DNA of 9,153 nt from an uncultured Clostridia bacterium (GCA_946533615.1 CAMNBY010000190.1:1-9153), one strand, 5' to 3'; shown: positions 1 through 7,507, numbered from the stretch's first letter. Notes: generated from the sequence alone by a model not told the origin. Numbers and translations: made by a program.

Positions 1-2
1 AT

Positions 3-845
3 ATCGACTACGAGCTGGTGTTCGTGAACGACGGCTCGAAGGATCACACCTGGGACAAGCTTGACGCGATGGCAAGAAGCGACAGCCATATCGTCGCCGT
101 GAATTTCAGCCGCAACTTCGGCAAGGAGAGCGCGATATTCGCCGGACTTGAGGTCGCCAAGGGCGACGCCTGTGTGCTGATGGACTGCGACCTGCAGCAC
201 CCGCCCGAGACCATCGTCGAGATGTACAAGATCTGGCGCAACAACGACGTTGATGTCGTTGAGGGAAGAAAGGCCGACCGCGGCAAGGAAAACAAGGTCT
301 ACAAGGGATTCAGCCTGTTTTTCTACAAGCTGATAAACAAGGCCTCCGGCCTTGACATGGAGGCCGCCTCGGACTTCAAGCTGCTTGACAGAAAGGCCGT
401 TGACGCCCTTAACGCAATGCCCGAGAGGCTCACGTTCTTCCGAGCTATGTCCTCGTGGGTCGGCTTCAAGACCGAGAGGGTATACTTCGAGGTCGCCGAC
501 AGGGAAGTGGGCGAGTCAAAGTGGTCAACAAAGGCGCTTATAAAGTTTGCGATAAACAACATCACCTCCTTCACCTCGGCTCCGATGCAGATCGTTACCA
601 TCTGCGGAATAATCACCTTCCTGTTTTCCGTCATTCTCGGGATACACACCCTCTACCAGAAGATAGCGGGCATCTCGGAGGCCGGCTTCTCGACGGTCAT
701 CATATTGCAGCTGCTGACCTCGTCGATAATCATGTTCAGCCTTGGTATAATCGGCTTCTACATATCAAAGATATACGAGGAGATAAAACAGCGCCCGAGG
801 TACATAATACGGGATATTGTCAGAAAAGACGACTACGATTACTGA
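3..845 (+). CDS. Family 2 glycosyltransferase, membrane-anchored (GtrB/CsbB/DPM1-like), 5' partial
   Basis: This enzyme probably transfers a sugar from a nucleotide sugar to a polyprenyl phosphate at the inner face of the membrane. The frame is open to the left edge (codons for IDYELVFVNDGS), so the true start lies outside; I estimate about 40 residues are missing. Visible GT-A features are VNDGS (nucleotide binding, from nt 24), the DxD-type motif DCDLQHPPE (nt 183 on) for metal and nucleotide, FKLLDR, and GESKW before the membrane region, as in GtrB-type enzymes. Two hydrophobic segments follow (about nt 585-650 and 690-765) and then a short basic tail, the usual GtrB/CsbB architecture. The next gene begins 19 bp after the TGA stop and encodes a YfhO-family protein, the partner of CsbB in Bacillus subtilis. 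The family call is firm; the sugar and lipid cannot be read from sequence. An apparent start at nt 18 is an internal GTG inside the conserved fold. Confidence 0.93.
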   Translation: MDYELVFVNDGSKDHTWDKLDAMARSDSHIVAVNFSRNFGKESAIFAGLEVAKGDACVLMDCDLQHPPETIVEMYKIWRNNDVDVVEGRKADRGKENKVYKGFSLFFYKLINKASGLDMEAASDFKLLDRKAVDALNAMPERLTFFRAMSSWVGFKTERVYFEVADREVGESKWSTKALIKFAINNITSFTSAPMQIVTICGIITFLFSVILGIHTLYQKIAGISEAGFSTVIILQLLTSSIIMFSLGIIGFYISKIYEEIKQRPRYIIRDIVRKDDYDY

Positions 846-850
846 GCATT

Positions 851-856
851 AAGGAG
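851..856 (+). promoter_or_regulatory. Ribosome binding site for the yfhO-family gene
   Basis: AAGGAG lies 8 nt before the GTG at 865. This supports GTG as the start over the in-frame ATG at 877, which would be 20 nt away. It sits within the 19-bp gap after the glycosyltransferase stop, so the two genes are probably on one transcript. Confidence 0.8.
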
Positions 857-864
857 ACTACCCT

Positions 865-3807
865 GTGACAAAGGCAATGAAAAAAACAGCAGCCGCCGTA
901 CCCGGAAAGTCAGGCGTATTCGAGCGCATCTTCCGCGCAGCGGCTAAACGATGGATATATTTTGTGGTGTTCTTTGTGCCTGTACTGATAATGTACATCG
1001 CCTACGCCCATTTCGGCGTCCACCCCTACGGCGACAACTCGGTGCTGGTGCTTGACCTCAACGGACAGTACGTTTATTACTACGAGGCTATGCGCGACGC
1101 ACTGCACGGCGACGGAAGCCTGATGTATGACTGGTCGAGGAACCTTTCGGGCGAGATGTTCGGCATCTTTGCCTATTACCTCGCAAGCCCGTTCATGCTG
1201 ATAATCTGTATCCTGCCGCGAACCTGGATGTGCGGGGCCATCGAGACCTTGCAGCTTGCAAAGATCGGCTGCGCAGCCCTGACGTTTTCCATCTTCCTGA
1301 CAAAGCGCAGCAAGCCGACAAAGACTTCGCTTGTGGTGTTCTCCGCCTGCTATGCGCTGATGTCATATATGATCGTTCAGCTGATGGACCCCATGTGGCT
1401 GGACGGCCTTGTGTGGCTGCCCGTGATCTGCCTCGGCGTTCACAGGCTGGTGAACGAGGGCAAGATGACGGGATATATAATCCCGCTGGCGCTGATGTTC
1501 ATAGCCCATTTCTACATCGGCTATATGATCGGCTTTTTCACATTCTGCTATTTCGTTTATGCCTGCCTCTGTGAGGAGGGCAGAAAGCTTCCCAAGAATT
1601 TCTTTATCCGCTGTGTGCAGTTCGGCGCGGCGACCATCATCGCCATCATGTGCGCGTGCATAGTGCTGATACCCGTATATAATTCGCTGAAGCTCGGAAA
1701 GCTCGAATTCTCGCAGCCCGACTGGAATCTTGCGACGCAGTTCGACTTCCTGACCTTCGCCACAAAGCTCTTCCCGATGAGCTACGACACGGTGTACCCC
1801 GAGGGGCTGCCGATGATCTTCTGCGGCACAGCAGTGCTTATGCTGATACCGCTTTTCTTCCTGAACACGAAGATACCCGTGAAGGAAAAGGTCTGCAAGG
1901 GCGGGCTGGCCGCGGTGCTCGTGATCTGTATGTATATCAAGCCCATCGACATCGTTTGGCACGGCTTTCAGGTGCCGAACTGGCTGCCTTACCGCTATTC
2001 GTTCTGCTTCTCCTTCGTGCTGATACTCATGGCGTACAGAGCCTTCGAGAACAGCGACGGCTTCACCGCAAAGGAGCTCGGCGGAGCGTTCTTCGGGCTG
2101 TTCGTCTTCCTCTGCTGGTGCGAGAGAGAGAACTACGGCCACTTCCAGATCTTTGAGGGAAGGACAGAGGGCGAGGAGACCCACGGCGTTATCCAGGGCA
2201 TCTGGTTTGCGGCTCTGGCGCTGCTGGCCTACTTCCTGCTTATATATCTCTGGAGGAAGCACCGCGGAAAGCTGGCGCTGAGCCTAATCATCTGCATCAC
2301 CGTTTCGGTCGAGCTGCTCGGCAACGCAATGGACACCCTGCACAAGATAGACGTCGATGTGGCGTACAGCAAGTACACCTCCTACGAGCCATACATGAGC
2401 GACACGCGGGACGCAGTTGCCGCTCTGAAGCAGTTTGACTCCGACCCCTACTACCGCACCGAGGCGACCTTCCACAGAACGGTCAACGACCCCATCGGCA
2501 CGAACTATCACGGCATCTCGCACTCAAGCTCGACGATGAACGCGCCTGCGCTTCTGATGCTGCACAGGCTCGGCTATGCCTACGGCGGACATTACACGAA
2601 ATATGACGGCAGCACCTACATGACGGACGCGCTTTTCGATATCCGATATCTCATGGACAAGGAAGACCACGACGGCGGCGTGAGCTACAAGGACCCCCGC
2701 GCCGAGCTTCCCGAAAAGTACACACTCGCCACCCATATCGACGAGACGAAGGCGCTGTACAAGTTCTACCGAAACCCCTACGCGCTGGGGCTTGGCATCG
2801 TGTCCTCGCCCGACATAATGGACGTCACCCTCTCGGACACCGATCCCTTCCAGAACCAGAACGACGTTTTCAACGGCCTGCTCGGCTCGAGCAGCACGCA
2901 GTATTTCACGCGGCTCGTACCCATCAGGACAGAGGAAGAGAACCTGACGAAGACGCGGCTCGTTGACGGCCACATGAAGTATTCCTACGCCAACGAGAGC
3001 ATCGCGGAGTGTCACATCGATTATGTCATTCAGATGGACAAGACCTCCGACCTTTATATGTACCTGCCGACCAAGTACGAGCGCACCTGCAATGTCTGGT
3101 ATCAGCGCGAGGAGGAATTCCTCCAGAGCAACGGCAAGAGCATGACCTATGCGGGGCAGTTCTTTGTGGGCGACAACTACTCGATTCTCAACATCGGGAA
3201 CTTTGAAAAGAACGACCTTGTCCGCATAAGGGTCACTGTATCGAACGACGAGAACGCGGCCTACTGGTCAGACGAGCTGTTCTACAGCTTTGACTTCGAT
3301 GCCTTTGAAAAGGCCGACGCCGCCCTGATGCCCAAGGTGATGAACGTAACCAAGCTCGAGGACACGGGTCTGGAGGCCGAATGTACAGCCGAAAAGGGCG
3401 AGCTGCTCTTCACCACCATTCCGGCCGAGCCCGGCTGGCACATCACAGTCAACGGCAAGAGCGTGAACGCCGAAAAGGCGCTGGATTCGCTGCTCGTTAT
3501 CCCCCTTGAGGAGGGCGAGAACAAGATCGAGATGCACTTCTCGCCGAACTACTTCAAGCTCGCGGTTATCGTGTCAGTCTGCGGACTGCTGCTGCTGTGC
3601 TTCGTCATCGTCTTTGAGTACAAGAACGGCAGCCTGTTCAGGCGCCTGACCATCAAGGCGGAGTTCCGCGCTCCGGCAAAGAAGCCGCAGAAGCAGGACA
3701 CCACCGAGGAGATTTTTTCCTTTATTCCCGCAGGCACAGCGCCCACGGGCGATGGCCCTCCCGCGGAGGGCGACAATGATGCGCATGATAATAGCGCAGG
3801 CAGTTGA
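865..3807 (+). CDS. yfhO: YfhO-family polytopic membrane protein, probable GT-C glycosyltransferase
   Basis: In Bacillus subtilis YfhO works with CsbB and a flippase to glycosylate lipoteichoic acid: the sugar is loaded on a lipid, flipped, then transferred outside by YfhO, a GT-C-type enzyme. This 980-residue protein starts at GTG. It has a basic N-terminus, a first membrane helix (about residues 31-49), then an outer loop with DLNGQY (D64-Q68) that matches the conserved loop of the family and probably holds the catalytic Asp. I count about 13 helices up to residue 490, then a large extracytoplasmic domain (about 493-895) with the family's NYHGISHSSSTMN and TDALFDIRYL stretches. A last helix (about 899-918) precedes a polar, Pro/Gly/Asp-rich cytosolic tail of about 60 residues. 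Length is somewhat above the roughly 860 residues I recall for B. subtilis YfhO. Acceptor could be teichoic acid, another glycopolymer or protein; this cannot be decided. No terminator is visible after it. Confidence 0.88.
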   Translation: MTKAMKKTAAAVPGKSGVFERIFRAAAKRWIYFVVFFVPVLIMYIAYAHFGVHPYGDNSVLVLDLNGQYVYYYEAMRDALHGDGSLMYDWSRNLSGEMFGIFAYYLASPFMLIICILPRTWMCGAIETLQLAKIGCAALTFSIFLTKRSKPTKTSLVVFSACYALMSYMIVQLMDPMWLDGLVWLPVICLGVHRLVNEGKMTGYIIPLALMFIAHFYIGYMIGFFTFCYFVYACLCEEGRKLPKNFFIRCVQFGAATIIAIMCACIVLIPVYNSLKLGKLEFSQPDWNLATQFDFLTFATKLFPMSYDTVYPEGLPMIFCGTAVLMLIPLFFLNTKIPVKEKVCKGGLAAVLVICMYIKPIDIVWHGFQVPNWLPYRYSFCFSFVLILMAYRAFENSDGFTAKELGGAFFGLFVFLCWCERENYGHFQIFEGRTEGEETHGVIQGIWFAALALLAYFLLIYLWRKHRGKLALSLIICITVSVELLGNAMDTLHKIDVDVAYSKYTSYEPYMSDTRDAVAALKQFDSDPYYRTEATFHRTVNDPIGTNYHGISHSSSTMNAPALLMLHRLGYAYGGHYTKYDGSTYMTDALFDIRYLMDKEDHDGGVSYKDPRAELPEKYTLATHIDETKALYKFYRNPYALGLGIVSSPDIMDVTLSDTDPFQNQNDVFNGLLGSSSTQYFTRLVPIRTEEENLTKTRLVDGHMKYSYANESIAECHIDYVIQMDKTSDLYMYLPTKYERTCNVWYQREEEFLQSNGKSMTYAGQFFVGDNYSILNIGNFEKNDLVRIRVTVSNDENAAYWSDELFYSFDFDAFEKADAALMPKVMNVTKLEDTGLEAECTAEKGELLFTTIPAEPGWHITVNGKSVNAEKALDSLLVIPLEEGENKIEMHFSPNYFKLAVIVSVCGLLLLCFVIVFEYKNGSLFRRLTIKAEFRAPAKKPQKQDTTEEIFSFIPAGTAPTGDGPPAEGDNDAHDNSAGS

Positions 3808-3833
3808 CAAAAGCCGCCTTTATGTTGTATAAT
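3804..3833 (+). promoter_or_regulatory. Sigma-A-type promoter for the zinc-ribbon membrane protein gene
   Basis: A perfect TTGACA (3804-3809) and a perfect TATAAT (3828-3833) are separated by 18 bp. The -35 box overlaps the TGA stop of the preceding gene. Transcription would start near 3840, giving a leader of about 30 nt before the ATG at 3870. The match to consensus suggests constitutive, fairly strong expression independent of the upstream pair. Confidence 0.82.
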
Positions 3834-3869
3834 TAGCATATATAAAATTTGCCTACAGGAGTGAACGTT

Positions 3870-4892
3870 ATGGCAAAGCAAAACAAAAAGTATTTTGACA
3901 AAAGACTCTGCGACGCAGGCACAGGCAGCGTTCTGCTGTGCGTGTTCGCCTTTCTGTTCGCGGGAGTTTCCCTGCTGCTCGAGCCCATCGGCTATGCCGT
4001 ACACAACTCGAAGTTCGATCTGGACATCGGGCTCTTCTCGGGCAGCCCCTGGTATAACTACATGATCGCTTACGACAAGCACATCATCATCACGCTTATC
4101 GCCTTTGCGGCAATGCTTATCTGTATCCGCAACCGCTCGCGGAAAAAGCTTGGCGCCGAGCTTGGCATAATGCTGACGTTCTCGGCTCTGGCCTGCTGCC
4201 TGATAAGCTCGATGGCTCTGCTGAGCGCTTACGACAACGGCCTGCTCTCCAAGAGCTACGCCGTTCTGAACAGCAGCGATATTTCTCAGGATTTCAGGGA
4301 TTTTGACCGCTTCATGGCGATGCTCTACTACCTGCTGCCGACGCTCGGTTCTGCGCTGCTCTTTATCGCAGGGCTGATGCTTTGGGGCAGGAGCGCCACC
4401 GAGGAATTCAAGGTCAAGTGTCCCGTTGTCGTGCGTGTGGTCGAGCCGATCTATCCCGAGAACGACAAGCCCGCCGAGACAGCGCCCACCTTCGAGTACG
4501 GCAGCACTGAGCCCGCAGCAGCGACGCCTATCGTTCCTGCGACTACCGTGCCCGAGGCTCCTGTTCCCGTGACAGGCGCAGATAAGGCCGACGCTCCCGA
4601 GATCGCACCCGATCAGGAGAGCCGCCCCTATAATCCGTTTTCTCAGATCGAGCCGAGAGCGGTAGTTCCCGCTCCTGAAGAGCACGACCCCGAGGCCGAG
4701 GCCGCTCCTGAAAAGGAGCCCGAAGCCGAGGAGAAGCCCGAGCCCGAGAAGACCGAGACCCCAGAGCCCGAGAAGACCGAAAAGCCAAAGAAGCCAAAGA
4801 AGCCGCAGCGCTTCTGTCCCTCCTGCGGCGGAGAGGTCAACGGGAAAGCGAAGTTCTGCCCCTCCTGCGGCAGCAAGATAGAGCTTGAATAA
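3870..4892 (+). CDS. Four-helix membrane protein with Pro/Glu/Lys-rich linker and C-terminal zinc ribbon
   Basis: I recognise no named family for the whole protein; the function is unknown. The 340-residue product starts at ATG 3870, 8 nt after GGAG (3858-3861); an in-frame upstream start at 3849 would precede that site and is less likely. Membrane segments lie at about residues 19-38, 71-87, 96-119 and 150-173, with a basic N-terminus suggesting both ends are cytosolic. Residues 180 to 311 are low complexity, rich in Pro, Glu, Ala and finally Lys (KPKKPKKP). The tail has two CPSCG knuckles, with Cys at 316, 319, 330 and 333: a complete zinc ribbon that should bind one Zn. A zinc ribbon on a flexible tether at the membrane suggests protein or nucleic-acid contact at the inner face, but this is inference. 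The gene has its own promoter and terminator, so it is probably monocistronic despite following yfhO. Confidence 0.85.
   Translation: MAKQNKKYFDKRLCDAGTGSVLLCVFAFLFAGVSLLLEPIGYAVHNSKFDLDIGLFSGSPWYNYMIAYDKHIIITLIAFAAMLICIRNRSRKKLGAELGIMLTFSALACCLISSMALLSAYDNGLLSKSYAVLNSSDISQDFRDFDRFMAMLYYLLPTLGSALLFIAGLMLWGRSATEEFKVKCPVVVRVVEPIYPENDKPAETAPTFEYGSTEPAAATPIVPATTVPEAPVPVTGADKADAPEIAPDQESRPYNPFSQIEPRAVVPAPEEHDPEAEAAPEKEPEAEEKPEPEKTETPEPEKTEKPKKPKKPQRFCPSCGGEVNGKAKFCPSCGSKIELE
4740..4780 (+). repeat. Short in-frame tandem repeat in the linker
   Basis: The 17-nt unit GAGCCCGAGAAGACCGA occurs exactly at 4740-4756 and 4764-4780, a 24-nt period that encodes two PEPEKTE blocks. It is followed at about 4784 by two copies of GCCAAAGAA. 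Such units can gain or lose copies by slippage, so the linker length may vary between strains. Confidence 0.75.
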
Positions 4893-4903
4893 TTGAAAAC
4901 AAC

Positions 4904-4940
4904 GGAGCTGTGCAGACCAGAAAACGCACAGCTCCTTTTT
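4904..4940 (+). terminator. Intrinsic terminator after the zinc-ribbon protein gene
   Basis: A perfect 10-bp stem (GGAGCTGTGC at 4904-4913 with GCACAGCTCC at 4926-4935) has a 12-nt loop and is followed by TTTTT (4936-4940). It starts 12 nt after the stop codon and separates this unit from the phosphorylase gene. Confidence 0.92.
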
Positions 4941-4974
4941 CATAATATTTTTATAAATTATATTTTTTTACCCC

Positions 4975-5003
4975 TTGTAAATTTGTGCAATATATGGTAT
5001 GAT
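4975..5003 (+). promoter_or_regulatory. Sigma-A-type promoter for the GH94 phosphorylase gene
   Basis: TTGTAA (4975-4980) and TATGAT (4998-5003) are 17 bp apart. TG at 4995-4996 gives an extended -10 element, and the 35 bp upstream are very AT-rich and could act as an UP element. The start of transcription would be near 5010, leaving a leader of about 76 nt that holds the two hairpins listed next. Confidence 0.75.
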
Positions 5004-5015
5004 AGTTGTAAAGCT

Positions 5016-5034
5016 TATCCTGACTTTCAGGATA
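5016..5034 (+). promoter_or_regulatory. Perfect inverted repeat just after the predicted transcription start
   Basis: TATCCTGA (5016-5023) and TCAGGATA (5027-5034) are perfect complements around a CTT centre. At about +7 to +25 it could be a repressor operator in DNA or a stem at the 5' end of the mRNA. I recognise no named operator or riboswitch class. It is directly followed by GCGAAAACGC (5035-5044), a possible 3-bp mini-hairpin. Confidence 0.55.
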
Positions 5035-5043
5035 GCGAAAACG

Positions 5044-5067
5044 CGGCGGTCGTCGCCGTTATTTTTT
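5044..5067 (+). terminator. Terminator-like hairpin in the GH94 leader (possible attenuator)
   Basis: CGGCG (5044-5048) pairs with CGCCG (5054-5058) over a 5-nt loop, with one further G-U pair possible, and is followed by TTA and a run of six T (5062-5067). The shape is that of a short intrinsic terminator placed between promoter and ribosome binding site, so transcription may be attenuated. The stem is short, so termination could be partial, and no antiterminator partner was clearly identified. Confidence 0.45.
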
Positions 5068-5070
5068 AAT

Positions 5071-5077
5071 AAAGGAG
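5071..5077 (+). promoter_or_regulatory. Ribosome binding site that fixes the GH94 start
   Basis: AAAGGAG ends 8 nt before ATG 5086. The frame is open further upstream to 4999, but that extension would run through the promoter and leader and has no ribosome binding site, so the start at 5086 is preferred. Family members also begin with a sequence like MxYGYFD. Confidence 0.88.
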
Positions 5078-5085
5078 AAAAGTAT

Positions 5086-7497
5086 ATGCAGTACGGTTAT
5101 TTCGATCTCGAAAACAAAGAGTACGTCATCACAAGACCCGATACTCCCTCGGCTTGGGCTAACTACCTTGGCTCTCCCGAGTACGGTGCTATCATTTCAA
5201 ACAACGCAGGCGGTTACAGCTTTGTAAAGAGCGGCGCCAACGGAAGGATCGCCCGCTATCGCTTCAACAGCAATATGGCTCTTCCCGGAAGATATGTCTA
5301 TATCCGCGACAACGACAAGAAGGATTACTGGTCCGCTTCGTGGCAGCCTGTCGGCAAGCCGCTGGATCAGTACAAGAGCGAGTGCCACCACGGCACAGCC
5401 TACACGACCCTCAAGGCCGATTATTCCGAGATCCACTCCGAGGTGACCTACTACGTTCCCCTGAACAAGACCTACGAGGTATGGAGAGCTAAGGTAACAA
5501 ACAACAGCGACAGCTACAGGAACCTCTCGCTCTTCGGCTTCATCGAGTTCACCAACGAGAACAACTATGAGCAGGATCAGGTAAACCTTCAGTACACCCT
5601 CTTCATCACCCGTACAAGCTTCGAGAACGGCAACATGATCGTTCAGCACATAAACGAGAACAGCGGCAAGGACGAGAACGGCTCCAACCACAGAGAGCGT
5701 TTCTTCGGTATGGTCGGCGCTCCCGTTTCAGCAAGCAACGGAAACCTTGACAGCTTCATCGGCTCCTACAGGACTTATTCAAACCCTGTTGCCGTTGAGC
5801 GCGGTTTCTGCGACAACAAGATGAACTACAACTCCAACGCCTGCGGCGCCCTCCAGAGTGAGATCATGCTGGCTCCCGGCGAGACCGCAGAGGTCGTATA
5901 TGTCCTCGGTCAGAAGGACCCCATCACCGCCAAGGAGATACTTGACAGCTACAAGCAGAAGGGCAAGGTTGACGCCGAGGTCAAGGAGCTTATCGACTAC
6001 TGGCACGGCCAGCTCAATAACTTCCAGGTAAGCACTCCCTCCGCCGAGTTCAACAACATGGTGAACGTCTGGAACGCTTATCAGTGCTTCATCACCTTCA
6101 TCTGGTCAAGAGCCGCTTCCTTTATCTACTGCGGACTGCGCAACGGCTACGGCTACCGCGACACCGTTCAGGATATCCAGGGCATTATACACATCAATCC
6201 CGAGCTTGCTGCCGAGAAGATCAGGTTCATGATCTCCGCACAGGTCGATAACGGCGGCGGACTGCCTCTCGTTAAGTTCGACCACAAGGCAGGCCACGAG
6301 ACCTGCCCCGACGAGAACGACGAGAACTCCGTTTACGCCAAGGAGACAGGCCACCCCTGCTATCGTGCAGACGACGCGCTGTGGCTCTTCCCCACGGTTT
6401 ACAAGTACATCGCCGAGAGCGGCAACAAGGCGTTCCTTGACGAGGTCATCGTTTACGCCAACGGCGGCGAGGACACCGTTTACGATCACCTGAAGAAGGC
6501 TATCGACTTCTCCATGAACCGCCTGGGCGCTCATTCGATGCCCGCAGGTCTCTATGCTGACTGGAACGACTGCCTGCGTCTTGGCAAGAAGGGCGAGAGC
6601 TCGTTTGTGGCCTTCCAGCTCTACTACGGCATGAGCGTTATCAAGGGCTACGCCGAGGACAGAGGCGACACCGAGTACATCGAGTACATCAACAAGGTAC
6701 AGGCCGAGCTTGGCAAGAGCCTTGCCGCCTGCTGGGACGATGACCGCTTTATCCGCGGCTACCGCGAGAACGGCGAGATCGTCGGCGCTAAGAAGGATCC
6801 CGAGGCCTCTATGTGGCTTAATCCTCAGAGCTGGTCGGTCATCTCGGGCTTTGCCTCAAAGGAGCAGGCCGAGACCGCTATGGAGAGCGTACACTCTATC
6901 CTCAACACTCCCTTTGGCGTAAAGATCATGGAGCCGCCTTATGTTGACCACTACTTCAACGGCGCTCTTATGCACATCTTCAACCCCGACACCAAGGAGA
7001 ACGGCGGTATCTTCTCGCAGACTCAGGGCTGGGCTATCCTTGCGGAATCCCTGCTGGGTCACGGAAACAGAGCCTTTGAGTACTTCCTCGAGAGTGCTCC
7101 TGCTTCCATGAACAACAAGGCAGAGGTCCGTATCCTCGAGCCGTATGTTCACGGCCAGTTCACCGAGTCCACACGCTCGCCCTATGCAGGCCGCAGCCAC
7201 GTTCACTGGCTCACAGGAACAGGCTCGACCGTTATGGTAGGCTGTGTAGAGGGTATCTGCGGTATGCGCCCGACAGCCGACGGCCTGAACATCAGCCCGT
7301 CTATCCCCTCCGAGTGGGACGGCTTCAAGATCGAGAAGAACTTCCGCGGCAAGCACCTTTCTATCGACATCCAGAACCCGAACCACGTCGAGAGCGGCAT
7401 CAAGTCGATCACGGTAAACGGCGAGACAGTAGAGGGCACCTTCGTATGCCAGTGCAAGCTAACCGATCAGACTAACATCACTGTTGTAATGGGATAA
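5086..7497 (+). CDS. GH94 family beta-glycoside phosphorylase (cellobiose/chitobiose phosphorylase-like)
   Basis: GH94 enzymes cleave beta-linked disaccharides or short oligosaccharides with phosphate, giving a sugar 1-phosphate and saving ATP. The 803-residue product has no signal peptide and should be cytosolic, with a length usual for cellobiose or chitobiose phosphorylases. The N-terminal beta-sandwich begins MQYGYFDLENKEYVITRPD; a linker and an (alpha/alpha)6 barrel follow. Motifs are GYRDTVQD (R358, D359; substrate and phosphate side), ADWNDC (491-496) containing the general acid, probably D492, and WLTGTGS (708-714), whose T710 and G711 match phosphate contacts. At 645 there is Gln (FSQTQGW) where recalled homologues have His. 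From memory the N-terminus is closest to Vibrio chitobiose phosphorylase, but cellobiose, cellodextrin or laminaribiose specificity cannot be excluded. The gene is monocistronic with its own promoter, structured leader and terminator; no transporter or hydrolase is adjacent. Confidence 0.92.
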   Translation: MQYGYFDLENKEYVITRPDTPSAWANYLGSPEYGAIISNNAGGYSFVKSGANGRIARYRFNSNMALPGRYVYIRDNDKKDYWSASWQPVGKPLDQYKSECHHGTAYTTLKADYSEIHSEVTYYVPLNKTYEVWRAKVTNNSDSYRNLSLFGFIEFTNENNYEQDQVNLQYTLFITRTSFENGNMIVQHINENSGKDENGSNHRERFFGMVGAPVSASNGNLDSFIGSYRTYSNPVAVERGFCDNKMNYNSNACGALQSEIMLAPGETAEVVYVLGQKDPITAKEILDSYKQKGKVDAEVKELIDYWHGQLNNFQVSTPSAEFNNMVNVWNAYQCFITFIWSRAASFIYCGLRNGYGYRDTVQDIQGIIHINPELAAEKIRFMISAQVDNGGGLPLVKFDHKAGHETCPDENDENSVYAKETGHPCYRADDALWLFPTVYKYIAESGNKAFLDEVIVYANGGEDTVYDHLKKAIDFSMNRLGAHSMPAGLYADWNDCLRLGKKGESSFVAFQLYYGMSVIKGYAEDRGDTEYIEYINKVQAELGKSLAACWDDDRFIRGYRENGEIVGAKKDPEASMWLNPQSWSVISGFASKEQAETAMESVHSILNTPFGVKIMEPPYVDHYFNGALMHIFNPDTKENGGIFSQTQGWAILAESLLGHGNRAFEYFLESAPASMNNKAEVRILEPYVHGQFTESTRSPYAGRSHVHWLTGTGSTVMVGCVEGICGMRPTADGLNISPSIPSEWDGFKIEKNFRGKHLSIDIQNPNHVESGIKSITVNGETVEGTFVCQCKLTDQTNITVVMG

Positions 7498-7507
7498 GAT
7501 AATAACT

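Noticed and set aside
1363..2262. 299-codon open frame on the minus strand inside the yfhO-family gene
   Set aside because: The sense frame encodes conserved YfhO-family sequence; the antisense product has no recognisable motif and is explained by codon bias.
3781..3797. GCGC-N9-GCGC as a terminator after the yfhO-family gene
   Set aside because: Only 4 bp can pair, there is no T run, and it lies inside the coding sequence.
3549..4943. 464-codon open frame on the minus strand opposite the zinc-ribbon gene
   Set aside because: It runs antisense across a gene with clear promoter, ribosome site, helices and zinc ribbon. Its product is Leu/Gly/His-rich low-complexity sequence produced by the GC-rich sense codons, with no ribosome site.
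4999..5085. 29-codon N-terminal extension of the GH94 frame
   Set aside because: It would start inside the -10 box and pass through the leader hairpins; AAAGGAG placed 8 nt before 5086 and the family N-terminus favour the later start.
5010..5085. Known riboswitch or BglG-type antiterminator site in the GH94 leader
   Set aside because: The leader is too short for most riboswitch classes and I see no motif matching the recalled BglG-type target; only generic hairpins are supported.
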